Shown: positions 45,638-54,772, counted from the first letter of the stretch. The stretch: 64,000 bases of DNA from Microlunatus sp. Gsoil 973 (GCF_009707365.1 NZ_CP046122.1:1798001-1862000), one strand, 5' to 3'. Program-made: numbers and translations. The notes: generated by a model not told the origin, from the sequence alone.

Positions 45638-46671
45638 TCGACAACGCATCGCACGGCGGCAGCATCACCGATGTGACCGGCATCCGGGTGGGGCAGGTGC
45701 ACCGCAGCGACGGCGGCTATCTCACCGGCGTGACCGTTGTGCTGCCGCCGCACGGCACCGTCGGCGGGGTCGACGTCCGCGGCGGGGGGCCGGGCACCCA
45801 CGAGACGGACGCGCTGAAACCCGGCACGTTGGTGTCCACCGTCGACGCGGTCACCCTGACCGGCGGGAGCGCGTACGGCCTGATCGCCGCCCACGGCGCC
45901 CAGCGCTGGTGCGAGGACCACCGGCGCGGCCTGCCGTTGGGCCGGCAAGACCGGGTGGTGCCGATCGTTCCGGCGGCCGCGGTGTTCGATCTCGGCCGCG
46001 GCGGGGAATTCACCGCCCGTCCCGAGGAGGACTGGGGATACCGTGCGGCAGAGCTCGCGGACGGGTCCGGTGATCATGCTGCGGTGCAGCGCGGCAATGT
46101 CGGCGCCGGGGCCGGCTCGCTGGTCGCGGGACGGCGACTGAAAGGCGGCGTCGGTACGGCTTCGCTGACCGTGAGTGTCCCGCCTGCCGATGGGGAACCG
46201 GCGGCCGGCGCTGCGGTCTACACCGTCGGCGCACTGGCAGTGGTGAACGCCCGTGGCGTGCCTGTGCTACCGGGGATCGATGATCTTCTCCGCGAGCTCG
46301 AACCGGGTGCGCCGGACGGCCTGAACACCACGATCGCCGTCGTCGCGACCGATGCCGCACTGGACGTGGCGGACACGACCCGGATGGCTGCCTGCGGCCA
46401 CGACGGACTGGCCCGCTGCCTCGACCCGGTGCACACCCTGTACGACGGAGATACCATCTTCGGTCTGGCGACCGGCGAGTACCCGCTGCCGACGGATCCG
46501 GCCGGCCGGATCGCCGTACTGGTCGAACTGCAGGCGGCCGCGGCGACGGTGATCAGCCGCGCAGTGCTGGACGGCGTCGGGAACGCTGCGACAGTCGCCA
46601 CCCCGGCGGGCACGTTCACCGGTCTGGGTTCGCTCCCGTGTCGAGCAGCCGATCATGATCATCGTTCCTGA
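45634..46671 (+). CDS. P1 family peptidase (DmpA/BapA-like aminopeptidase)
   Basis: This 345-aa self-processing N-terminal nucleophile hydrolase starts at ATG 45634. The signature regions are GGYLTGVTVVLPP, VTLTGGSAYGL and GNVGAGAGSLVAG. The likely autocleavage site is Asn231-Thr232 (DGLNTTIAVVATDA), with Thr232 as nucleophile. DHAA...HDGLARCLDPVHTLYDGD follows the family. Relatives act as D-esterases, L-aminopeptidases or beta-aminopeptidases. It ends the amidase-transporter operon, so it probably trims the imported peptide. Its last 56 bases overlap the convergent kinase-like gene. Confidence 0.9.
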   Translation: MIDNASHGGSITDVTGIRVGQVHRSDGGYLTGVTVVLPPHGTVGGVDVRGGGPGTHETDALKPGTLVSTVDAVTLTGGSAYGLIAAHGAQRWCEDHRRGLPLGRQDRVVPIVPAAAVFDLGRGGEFTARPEEDWGYRAAELADGSGDHAAVQRGNVGAGAGSLVAGRRLKGGVGTASLTVSVPPADGEPAAGAAVYTVGALAVVNARGVPVLPGIDDLLRELEPGAPDGLNTTIAVVATDAALDVADTTRMAACGHDGLARCLDPVHTLYDGDTIFGLATGEYPLPTDPAGRIAVLVELQAAAATVISRAVLDGVGNAATVATPAGTFTGLGSLPCRAADHDHRS

Positions 46672-47593
46672 GCTGCGGCAGTCGCGTCAGCGGGACCCTG
46701 GCGCGCAGGGCGAACCCGCCTGACGCCGGCCCGACCCACAACATTCCGCCGACCGCGGCGACCCGCTGCGCCAGCGTGGGAATACCCCGACCCGAACCGC
46801 GCGCCTGCCCTGCCTCGCCGGAGACCGGGCCATTGACCACGTCGATCCGGACCGCCGCGCCGTCGGCCAGCATGCTGATCGTCAGATCAGCACCGGGTGC
46901 GTGCCGCGCGGCGTTGCTCAGTCCCTCGCGCAGGACGTTCCGGACGACGTCGACGCTGCGCGGCTCGAGGGACCCTCCGTCGGGCAGCGGTTCGACCCGG
47001 ATCATCGTCGGACGCAGGCCGAGCGCGCTCGCCTGGAGCACGAGTTCACCGGCATCGGGGAGCAGCACCGGCAGTGGGTCGACGGCCGTCCGGAGGGTTC
47101 TGGTCCAGGCAGCGGTGCTGCCGCGTCGCAGCACCCGACCGGCAGACCAGGCTCCGACCGCCAGGGCGAGGGAGGACAGCACCTCCTGGCAAGTGTCCGC
47201 GGCACCGTAGGTGCCGACACCGGTCGCATCGGCGACCAGACCCATCAGCACGATCGCGGCCAGGCACGAGCCGAGCGCGATCGAGGCGGGGCGCCGCCGC
47301 AGCAGCCCGCCGAGGATCAGCGGCAGTCCGATCACCACAACACCGCCGATGACGGTGTTGTATGCGTCCGGACGGGTCGCCATGCCGGTGAACCCGACCG
47401 CGGCGACCAGCGCGAGCAGCAGCGCCGGCCACGGCCACCGTCCGATCAAGGCGATCGAGCCGACCGCGATCATGCCAAGAGCGATCGCGGCGAGATCGCG
47501 GGCCAGCGCCGGGTCGGCCGACGGCGCGGCCCCTCTCAGACCCTGCAGGATCAGCACCAACAGCACCAATCCGAGGGCGATCGTCGACAACAC
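46616..47593 (-). CDS. membrane protein with histidine-kinase ATPase domain, phosphoacceptor region missing
   Basis: This 325-aa protein has about five helices in residues 1-160 and then a GHKL ATPase domain: N box NVLREGLSNAARHAPG, G box GSGRGIPTLAQRVAAVGG. This is the pattern of NarL-type sensor kinases, but the HisKA_3 segment with the phosphorylated His is absent; instead the ATPase part follows soon after the helices. The GTG at 47593 is used. The same frame extends upstream as LTRWVDFGRANRDR without a standard start, so the gene may begin earlier. No response regulator is adjacent. Confidence 0.7.
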   Translation of the reverse strand: MLSTIALGLVLLVLILQGLRGAAPSADPALARDLAAIALGMIAVGSIALIGRWPWPALLLALVAAVGFTGMATRPDAYNTVIGGVVVIGLPLILGGLLRRRPASIALGSCLAAIVLMGLVADATGVGTYGAADTCQEVLSSLALAVGAWSAGRVLRRGSTAAWTRTLRTAVDPLPVLLPDAGELVLQASALGLRPTMIRVEPLPDGGSLEPRSVDVVRNVLREGLSNAARHAPGADLTISMLADGAAVRIDVVNGPVSGEAGQARGSGRGIPTLAQRVAAVGGMLWVGPASGGFALRARVPLTRLPQLRNDDHDRLLDTGANPDR

Positions 47594-47618
47594 CCGATCC
47601 CGGTTGGCGCGGCCGAAG

Positions 47619-48278
47619 TCAACCCAGCGGGTCAGGGGACCGACCGGCCGTCAGCAGCGGAGCGGCGGACCCCGCGACCACGCGGTCCTCGACCGCCGAC
47701 TGCCCGTCCTGCGGCTCACGGTCGGCCGATTCGAACCACGGGGATCCAGGGACCAGCAGGTCACCCAGCACCCGACGTACCCGCACCAGGCCGGCAGTGA
47801 CCGCCGGCAGCAACACCAGCGCGACCTCGAGCTGGGTGAGGGTCACGCCGTGGGCTCGCTCGTCGGGCAGCGCCAGGCGGGCCATCGCCACACCGCCGAT
47901 GCAGACCAGCATCCCGGCAATGAGGCGGCCACCGGACTCGTAGCGGACCAGGGAATAGGCCACCAGCGCTATCGCGACCAGCACCGGCGCCTTGACGCCT
48001 TGCGGAGCGGTGACCACGCTGGTGATCACGACGACCGCCGTGGCTACGGCCGCGGGCAGCGGCTGATATCGCCGTCCGATCAACGCCAGCAGACCGAGGC
48101 CGATGATCGCGGCACCGGTACGTGGCATCGGCCCGACGGTCGCGGTTGTCGCGGTGGCGAGGATCAGGGTCCCGGTGATGATCAGGGCGGCCACCCAGTC
48201 GGCGGTCGGCACCGAGCGCAACGCCGCTTCCTGGCTGCGAAGTGTTGACCCGTGCACCGTTGGGAAGGCAATGCTCAC
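47619..48278 (-). CDS. membrane protein, kinase-sensor-like
   Basis: This 219-aa protein (GTG start) has about five hydrophobic helices followed by a hydrophilic tail. It resembles the membrane sensor part of actinobacterial NarL-type histidine kinases but contains no transmitter domain. It ends 26 bases before the kinase-like gene on the same strand. It may be a separate partner, or the N-terminal half of a broken kinase. Confidence 0.55.
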   Translation of the reverse strand: MSIAFPTVHGSTLRSQEAALRSVPTADWVAALIITGTLILATATTATVGPMPRTGAAIIGLGLLALIGRRYQPLPAAVATAVVVITSVVTAPQGVKAPVLVAIALVAYSLVRYESGGRLIAGMLVCIGGVAMARLALPDERAHGVTLTQLEVALVLLPAVTAGLVRVRRVLGDLLVPGSPWFESADREPQDGQSAVEDRVVAGSAAPLLTAGRSPDPLG

Positions 48279-48428
48279 CGAGGTCTCCGAACGCCCGTGT
48301 TGATACTGCCGTGTAGATTATTGCCCTCATCCGACAATTGCGTCCGCCGTTCGGATGATTGATGTACCACGAGCGGCTGATGGCACGCGTCAACCGCAGC
48401 AATCCCGGGTTCGGCTGCCGAGTTTCAC

Positions 48429-48434
48429 TAGCCT
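48429..48434 (+). promoter_or_regulatory. -10 box, leaderless start of yihY-like gene
   Basis: TAGCCT fits the actinobacterial -10 pattern TANNNT and ends 6 bases before ATG 48441. Transcription would start at or next to the A of ATG. No ribosome site is present upstream. Confidence 0.5.
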
Positions 48435-48440
48435 GGGTTC

Positions 48441-49319
48441 ATGCAGACCGGGATCGGCCGATGGCTTCCGCGTCTGCGCCGACCGCCGGGCAAGGTCTGG
48501 GCCGTCGTCGAGTCGACGGTACGGACCACGTTCCGCTATCGCGCCACCGGGCTGGCCGCCGAGGCGGCGTTCTTCGCTCTCTTGTCCATGCCGCCGTTGA
48601 TCTTCGCGGCGGCAGGGGCCATCGGCTTCGTCACCGCAGGGATCAACCCGCACCTGGTCGACGAGGCACGCAGCCAACTGCTTCGGCTGTCGTCGCAGGT
48701 ACTCACCCAGCCCACCGTCGACACGGTGATCCGACCGACCATCGACGATGTGCTTGCCGGAGGCCGGGCCGACGTGATCTCGATCGGCTTCGTGATCGCC
48801 CTCTGGTCCGGTTCCCGGGCACTGAACGTCTTCGTCGGCAGCGTGGGCATCATGTACGGCTACCGAGATCACCGGCACTTCCTGATCACCCGTGCGCTGT
48901 CCTTCGGGTTGTATCTGGTTTTCATCCTGTTCGCCGTGGTGATGATTCCGCTGGTCGTCGCCGGTCCGGGCTTCATCGACCGGACGCTGCCCGATCCGCT
49001 GCATTGGCTCGGCAATCTGTACTGGCCGGTGGTGCTGGCCGGATCGTCGGTCTTTCTGCTCACCCTGTACGACGTCTCGCTCCCCCGCCGGTTCACCATC
49101 TGCTCCGGCGTACCCGGCACCGGACTCGCGCTGATCATCTGGATCGGAGGCAGTTGGGTACTACGGGCCTGGCTCAGCCGGACCGCGAACGGTCCGTCGA
49201 TCTACGGCCCACTGACCGCGTCGATCGCCCTGTTGCTGTGGTTCTACGTCGTCTCGCTCGCCGTACTGATCGGTGCCGCCTTCAATTCAGCGATCGACCG
49301 GGTCCGGAACCCGCGCTGA
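48441..49319 (+). CDS. YihY/BrkB family inner-membrane protein
   Basis: This 292-aa protein has six helices in the YihY (UPF0761, formerly RNase BN) pattern: TFRYRATGLAAEAAFFALLS near the start, then SIGFVIALWSGSRALNVF and a final YVVSLAVLIGAAFNSAIDR. The family is widespread and its function is unsettled. It is divergent from the kinase-like pair. The ATG follows a TAGCCT box directly. Confidence 0.88.
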   Translation: MQTGIGRWLPRLRRPPGKVWAVVESTVRTTFRYRATGLAAEAAFFALLSMPPLIFAAAGAIGFVTAGINPHLVDEARSQLLRLSSQVLTQPTVDTVIRPTIDDVLAGGRADVISIGFVIALWSGSRALNVFVGSVGIMYGYRDHRHFLITRALSFGLYLVFILFAVVMIPLVVAGPGFIDRTLPDPLHWLGNLYWPVVLAGSSVFLLTLYDVSLPRRFTICSGVPGTGLALIIWIGGSWVLRAWLSRTANGPSIYGPLTASIALLLWFYVVSLAVLIGAAFNSAIDRVRNPR

Positions 49320-49421
49320 ACCCCGACGTCGTTCTCGTCAGGGCGTCCATTATTTGAGATGGAAGTCCGCCTTTCGGAATGGGACTTGCCTGATCGTGCC
49401 TCCACCGGGAACTCTTGACCC

Positions 49422-49589
49422 ATGCGTACGCGGCTGCCCGACTACCTCCGCCCGGTTTCCGGGATGCGGGCCCAGCGGGCGACCCTCCAGGCGCCGGCCG
49501 GAATCTGTCTCGATCTCGGCCCCTTCGTCGTACGCCGGTTCGTCGACTTCGCTCTGACGGAGTCGATGATGTGTCGGCCTTCTGCCTGA
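49422..49589 (+). CDS. putative leader peptide of the sulfite reductase operon
   Basis: A 55-codon frame starts at ATG 49422 and ends VVRRFVDFALTESMMCRPSA. The end resembles short actinobacterial leader peptides before sulfur-assimilation operons, which carry an RRxVDxxR-like stretch and a cysteine close to the stop. Translation could report cysteine supply. The ribosome site is weak and an internal ATG at 49464 is possible. It is in the 455-bp gap before sulfite reductase; the rest of that gap shows no other gene. Confidence 0.4.
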   Translation: MRTRLPDYLRPVSGMRAQRATLQAPAGICLDLGPFVVRRFVDFALTESMMCRPSA

Positions 49590-49774
49590 TCCCCCCACGG
49601 CATCCAGCTCGGCTTGCGCTGATTCGACGCGCCCGGGCATCGCGCGGTTCACTCGCCCGTCAACGAGTGGTGCGACTGCTGCGGATGAGGTGCTTCGCAC
49701 CGGGGACGGCCCGCCCAGCACAGCCATTCGAACCATGCACTCGACCAGCTCACGACGAATCCCGAAGGATTGCG

Positions 49775-51492
49775 ATGACAACCCAGACCACGGCTCCGAC
49801 AGCCCGGGCAGCACGACCGACCCGCGCCGCCGCCAGCGTCGACAGGTCGGCCGGAAGAAGGGCGAGGGCCAGTGGGCTCTCGGCTACCGGGAGCCGCTGA
49901 ACGCCAACGAGCAGTCCAAGAAGGATGACAACCCGCTGAACGTCCGGTCTCGCATCGTGAACATCTATGCCAAGCAGGGATTCGACAGCATCGACCCCGG
50001 TGACCTGCGCGGACGGTTTCGCTGGTTCGGTCTGTACACCCAGCGCAAGCCGGGCATTGACGGGGGCAAGACCGCGACGATGGCACCCGAGGAGCTGGAC
50101 GACCGATACTTCATGTTGCGCGTCCGGATCGACGGCGGCGCGCTGAGCACCGATCAGTTGCGGGTCATCGCCGACATCTCGACCGAGTTCGCCCGCGGCA
50201 GCGCCGACATCACCGACCGGCAGAACATCCAACTGCACTGGATCCGCATCGAGGACGTCCCCGAGATCTGGGCGCGGCTGGAAGCGGTCGGGTTGGACAG
50301 CACGGAGGCGTGCGGCGACGCGCCGCGGGTGATCATCGGCTCGCCGGTCGCCGGCATCGCGGCCGACGAGATCATCGACGGCTCCCCGGCGATCCGGGAG
50401 ATCAACGAGCGCTACATCGGCAGCCCCGAGTTCGCCAACCTGCCACGGAAGTTCAAGACCGCGATCAGCGGTCACCCGAGCCAGGACGTCGTGCCGGAGA
50501 TCAACGACGTCTCGTTCGTCGGCGTCAACCATCCCGAGCACGGACCGGGTTTCGACCTGTGGGTCGGCGGCGGCCTGTCCACCAATCCGATGTTCGCGGT
50601 CCGGCTCGGCAGCTGGGTGCCGTTGGCCGAGGTACCGGAGGTCTGGGCGGGCGTCATCGGCATCTTTCGGGACTACGGCTACCGCCGGCTGCGCAGCCGG
50701 GCCCGAATGAAGTTCCTGGTCGCCGACTGGGGCCCGGAGAAGTTCCGGCAGATCCTGGAGACCGAGTACCTGCATCGCCCCCTCATCGATGGTCCAGCAC
50801 CTGAGACACCAGTCTCACCTGGTGATCACATCGGAGTTCACCGGCAGCAGGACGGCCGCTACTTCGTCGGCTTCACCGCCATCGCCGGACGGGTCAGCGG
50901 GGAGACGCTCTCCCGGATCGCCGACACGGCCGAGGCACACGGCTCCCACCGGGTGCGGACCACTCCGATGCAGAAGCTTCTGGTGCTCGACCTCGAGGAG
51001 GCCGAGGTGGACGGCCTGATCGCCGACTTCGCGGGCCTGGGGCTGTCCGCGGAAACCGGCGCCTGGCGTCGGACGGTGATGGCCTGCACCGGCATCGAGT
51101 TCTGCAAGCTGGCGATCGTCGAGACGAAGGCCCGGGCGAAGGACCTCGTCGAGGAACTCGAGCGGCGACTCGGCGACCTCGACTCCCCGATCACCGTCAA
51201 CATCAACGGTTGCCCGAATTCCTGCGCCCGGATCCAGGTGGCCGACATCGGCCTGAAGGGTCAGCTGGTGCCGGGACCGGGCGGCGGTCAGGTGCCCGGT
51301 TTCCAGGTGCATCTCGGCGGCGGACTCGGCCTGGACGCCGGCTTCGGCCGCAAGCTGCGCGGCCACAAGGTGACCGCCGACGAACTGCCGGACTATGTCG
51401 AGCGGGTCGCCAAGGCCTATCTCGCCGATCGGCACGAGGGTGAGCGGTTCGCCCAGTGGGTCGCCAGGGCTGATGAGGCGGTCCTCCTATGA
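49775..51492 (+). CDS. ferredoxin-dependent sulfite/nitrite reductase, start region possibly frameshifted
   Basis: This siroheme/4Fe-4S enzyme reduces sulfite to sulfide (NirA/SirA type). The Fe-S-siroheme cysteines are in MACTGIEFCKLA and NINGCPNSCAR. The Tyr (RWFGLYTQRKPG) and the Cys in EACGDAPRVIIG match the Tyr-Cys pair of M. tuberculosis SirA. The main frame is open from ~49690. However, ATG 49775 with GAAGGA upstream reads MTTQTTAPTARAARPTRAA, a typical start, in a different frame, so one base may be missing between 49775 and 49860. The in-frame ATG 49735 lacks a ribosome site. It is the first structural gene of the sulfur operon. Confidence 0.9.
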
Positions 51493-51686
51493 CCGCCGGG
51501 TCAGCCAGCGCCGGGGTGACCGCCGCTCCGGACGGCGGCCGGCAGCCGATCGCGTACTGCCCATACTGCAGCGAGGAAACGCTGTTCCCCCGGGAGGGTG
51601 GCGGCTGGGAGTGCCACAGCTGCCTGCGCGCCTTCTCGGTCAGCTTCCTCGGCCTGGTGAACCCGGCCGGAGGTGAGCCGCGATGA
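51489..51686 (+). CDS. small zinc-ribbon protein, 65 aa
   Basis: Two CxxC pairs (YCPYCSEET and WECHSCLRAF) form a zinc ribbon. It overlaps the sulfite reductase stop and the cysH start by ATGA each, so all three are translated together. Equivalent small Cys-rich proteins occur between these genes in other actinobacteria. The function is unknown; metal or Fe-S handling for the reductases is a guess. Confidence 0.8.
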   Translation: MTAGSASAGVTAAPDGGRQPIAYCPYCSEETLFPREGGGWECHSCLRAFSVSFLGLVNPAGGEPR

Positions 51687-52418
51687 CGATCTGCCAAACC
51701 CGCCCGGAGATCGGCCGCGCCGCCGAACTGGACGAGACACAGCTGCAGCAACTGGCCGAACAGGCCGGACGCGATCTCGAGGGCGCGGCCGCCGAGGAGA
51801 TCATGGCCTGGGGCTTCGAGCAGTTCGGTCGCCGGTTGGCGGTCACCTCATCGATGGCCGACACCGTGATGATCCATCTCGCCGAGCGGACCGCCCCGGG
51901 CCTGGATGTGCTCTTCCTGGACACCGGCTACCACTTCGTCGAGACCATCGGCACCCGCGACGCTGTGCAGCAGATCTTCGACGTCAACGTCGTGAACGTG
52001 ACCCCGGAGCTGTCGGTGCCCGAACAGGACGCGATCTACGGGCGCGACCTGTTCGCCCGCGACCCCGACCTGTGCTGCAAGATGCGCAAGGTCGAGCCGC
52101 TGGGTCGGGCACTGGCGCCGTACGCCGCCTGGGCGACCGGCATCCGGCGTAGCCAGAGCGCCCGCCGGGCGGGCACCAAGGTGGTCTCCTGGGACAGCAG
52201 CAAGAAGATGGTCAAGATCGCGCCGATCGCCGGCTGGTCCGACGACGAGGTGGCGGCCTACGCCGAGGAGCACGGCCTGATCAGCAATCCCCCTGTTGGC
52301 GGACGGATATCCTTCGATCGGCTGCGAACCCTGCACCAGTCGTCCGCTGTCGGGCGCCGACTCCCGCAGTGGGCGTTGGGCCGGTACGGGCAAGACCGAA
52401 TGCGGGATCCAGCTGTGA
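51683..52418 (+). CDS. cysH: adenylylsulfate (APS) reductase, frameshifted
   Basis: This enzyme reduces activated sulfate to sulfite. The N-terminal part has [18 protein letters not shown] and Cys131-Cys132 (DLCCKMRK). Removing one C from the CCCCC run 52289-52293 restores [37 protein letters not shown] and a stop at 52416-52418, giving 244 aa. The CC...CxxC set is that of 4Fe-4S APS reductases, and the second pair is lost in the shifted reading. The shifted frame runs into cysC and would look like a CysH-CysC fusion, which I reject. Confidence 0.92.
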
Positions 52419-52468
52419 CCCCGACCGATCTGATCCCGACCGATCCGACCCCGACCAGGGAGTTGAGC

Positions 52469-53107
52469 ATGACCGAGCGCCAGCCGACGCGGAGCCTTGA
52501 GCAGACGACCGAACCCAGCCTGTCCACCGGTCTGTCCCGGCCGTCCAATCCCGTCCAGGACTCCGTGGCCGGTGCCACGCTCTGGTTCACCGGGCTGCCG
52601 TCGGCGGGCAAGTCGACGATCGCCCACGCGCTGGCCGACGAGCTCCGCGCCGACGGGGTCGATGTCCATGTCCTGGACGGCGACGACGTCCGGCCGTACC
52701 TGTCCAAGGGACTGGGCTTCAGCCGTGAGGACCGCAACATCAACGTGACCCGGATCGGCTTCGTCGCCCGGCTGCTGGCCAGCCACGGTGTCGTCGTTCT
52801 GGTTCCGGTGATCGCCCCGTACGCCGAGGCCCGGGAGGCCGTCCGGAAGGATCACGCCGACAACAACGTGCCATACGCCGAGATCTTCGTTTCCACCTCA
52901 CTCGAGGTGACCGAACAGCGGGACGTGAAGGGCCTGTACGCCAAGGCCCGTCGAGGCGAGATCTCCGGGTTGACCGGGGTCGACGATCCGTACGAAGAGC
53001 CGACCACGGCCGAACTCGTCCTGGACACCGCGGTGATCCCGCTGCACGAGTCGGTCGACCGGACGAGGGCGCTCACCACCGCACTGCTGGGCAGGGACCT
53101 GCCATGA
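52469..53107 (+). CDS. cysC: adenylylsulfate (APS) kinase
   Basis: This 212-aa kinase makes PAPS from APS. The P-loop is GLPSAGKST (residues 42-50), followed by DGDDVRPYLSKGLGFSREDR and VPVIAPYAEAR. The start at ATG 52469 has AGGGAG seven bases upstream, so it is a gene of its own, 50 bases after the restored cysH stop. The ATP sulfurylase genes (cysD/N) are not in the window. Confidence 0.9.
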   Translation: MTERQPTRSLEQTTEPSLSTGLSRPSNPVQDSVAGATLWFTGLPSAGKSTIAHALADELRADGVDVHVLDGDDVRPYLSKGLGFSREDRNINVTRIGFVARLLASHGVVVLVPVIAPYAEAREAVRKDHADNNVPYAEIFVSTSLEVTEQRDVKGLYAKARRGEISGLTGVDDPYEEPTTAELVLDTAVIPLHESVDRTRALTTALLGRDLP

Positions 53108-53132
53108 GTTCTCCCGCAAGAAAGGACGCACG

Positions 53133-53939
53133 ATGACTGCGCCGTCCCTCATCCTCGTCGGCCACGGCGGCGGCGACCCGCGGGTCGCCGAGATCAGCCA
53201 GTCGTTGCGCGCCCGGGTCACCGACCTCCGTCCCGGTCTCGACGTGCACGTGGCCTTCCTGGACAACCCACCGACCGCGTTGCAGGTGATCAACAAGCTC
53301 GTCGAGCGGGAGGTCACCGAGGTCGTGCTCACGCCGCTGAACCTCTCCGACGCCTTCAGCGGCGGCGCAGAACTGACGTCGCTGCTGACCGCGATCCGGG
53401 CTGCCCATCCCGGCCTGCAGGTGGTCGCCTCCCAGCCGGTCGGCCCGGACGCCCGGCTGCTGGCCGTCGTCGACCGCCGGCTGCGCGACGAGCTGCGGCG
53501 GCGCCGGATCGATGAGCTCGATGGACTGGTGTTCCTGGCCGACGGCGGCTCCGACCGGCGCAGCCACGACCCACGCAGCCATGCGATCATCGCCCGCCGT
53601 GCCCGACTCTGGTCGGCGCACCACCGGCTGCCGTCGGTCACGGCGTTCGGTTCCGATCATGGTCCGTCGGCAGCCGAGGCCGTACGCTCCCTGCTGGCAC
53701 AGGGCCGCCGGCACATCGCCGTCGGCAGCTGGTACCTGTCGCCGACCGAGGACTACCGGGAACAGTCCCGGCTGGCGCTGGCTGCGGGTGCCGTGGCAGT
53801 CTCCGCCCCGTTGGGTGCCGAACCGGAGCTCGTCGAGACGATCATCAGCCGGTACGTGGTCTCCGCGCTGGATCTGGTCGATCTCGAGCCGCTGCTGACC
53901 GATCAGCCGGTACGCCACCTGTCGGCTGTCAGCGCCTGA
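53133..53939 (+). CDS. sirohydrochlorin chelatase/CbiX family protein
   Basis: This 268-aa protein belongs to the class II chelatase family with two related halves. The first begins with LILVGHGGGDPR (metal-binding His of the usual HGSxDPR) and the second continues after residue ~130. It probably inserts iron into sirohydrochlorin to make siroheme, the cofactor of the sulfite reductase encoded upstream. An AAAGGA ribosome site precedes ATG 53133. It closes the sulfur operon. Confidence 0.85.
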   Translation: MTAPSLILVGHGGGDPRVAEISQSLRARVTDLRPGLDVHVAFLDNPPTALQVINKLVEREVTEVVLTPLNLSDAFSGGAELTSLLTAIRAAHPGLQVVASQPVGPDARLLAVVDRRLRDELRRRRIDELDGLVFLADGGSDRRSHDPRSHAIIARRARLWSAHHRLPSVTAFGSDHGPSAAEAVRSLLAQGRRHIAVGSWYLSPTEDYREQSRLALAAGAVAVSAPLGAEPELVETIISRYVVSALDLVDLEPLLTDQPVRHLSAVSA

Positions 53940-53967
53940 CGCGCCGGGCTTGGACCGGACGGCTGGT

Positions 53968-53973
53968 TAGGGT
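53968..53973 (+). promoter_or_regulatory. -10 box, leaderless start of ribD-like gene
   Basis: TAGGGT ends 6 bases before the GTG at 53980 and no ribosome site precedes that codon, so the transcript is probably leaderless. Confidence 0.5.
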
Positions 53974-53979
53974 CGGTTC

Positions 53980-54744
53980 GTGTCGATCTACCGTCTGCTG
54001 ACCGCGGCCGGCCGCGAGCCCGCCCGGATCACCGATTCCGAGTTGTCGGCGTTGTACGCCCATCCTGATCCCGGCGACCGGGCCTGGGTCCGGACGAACT
54101 TCGTCAGCACGCTCGACGGTGCCGTCCAGGGACGGGACGGCCGATCGGGCACGATCAACACGGCGAGCGACCGAGCCGTCTTCGCACTGCTGCGCGCCCA
54201 TGCCGATGTCGTCCTCGTCGGGGCGGGGACGGCCCGCGCCGAGCACTACCGTGCTGTTGATCTTGACGACCGGCAGGTGGCGGTCCGGGAGCAGCTCGGG
54301 CTGGCACCGCACCCGACCCTGGCCATCGTCTCGGCCAGTGGTGATCTTGCGGAGAATCTCTTTGCAGGCAGCGAATGCGGCCCGGTGTTGATCTTGACCA
54401 GCCGGGCATCCCGAGCCGACCGTCCGCAGTTCGCAGCGGGTATCGAAGTGATCGAGTTCGGCGGTTCCGGCGAGCTGCCGGTGACGGAGTTGATCACCGA
54501 GCTGGCCGGCCGCGGTCTTCGCCGGGTGCTCTGCGAGGGCGGCCCGAGGCTGAACCGGCAGCTGCATGCCGCCGGACTGGTCGACGATCTCTGCCTGACC
54601 CTGTCCCCGCTGGTGGTCGCCGGGCCGTCGGCCCGCACGACGATCGGTGACCGGATCGAGGAGGACCACTTCCGGCTGGAACACGCGCTCGGCGCCGACG
54701 ACAGCACGCTGCTGCTGCGCTACCTGCGCGCCGAACACCGCTGA
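53980..54744 (+). CDS. RibD C-terminal domain reductase (pyrimidine reductase family)
   Basis: This 254-aa protein is of the dihydrofolate-reductase-like RibD_C fold. Motifs include WVRTNFVSTLDGAVQG, VVLVGAGTARAEHY and CEGGPRLNRQLHAAGLVDDL. It may reduce the ribosylamino-pyrimidine in riboflavin synthesis or a related compound; the deaminase domain of full RibD is absent and no other rib gene is near. It converges with the LigD-like gene. Confidence 0.87.
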   Translation: MSIYRLLTAAGREPARITDSELSALYAHPDPGDRAWVRTNFVSTLDGAVQGRDGRSGTINTASDRAVFALLRAHADVVLVGAGTARAEHYRAVDLDDRQVAVREQLGLAPHPTLAIVSASGDLAENLFAGSECGPVLILTSRASRADRPQFAAGIEVIEFGGSGELPVTELITELAGRGLRRVLCEGGPRLNRQLHAAGLVDDLCLTLSPLVVAGPSARTTIGDRIEEDHFRLEHALGADDSTLLLRYLRAEHR

Positions 54745-54772
54745 CCGATGTCCGGACCGCGTCGCCGGGTGA

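Noticed and set aside
51683-53107. CysH-CysC fusion protein
   Set aside because: The conserved CysH C-terminus lies in another frame after a five-C run, and cysC has its own ribosome site and start.
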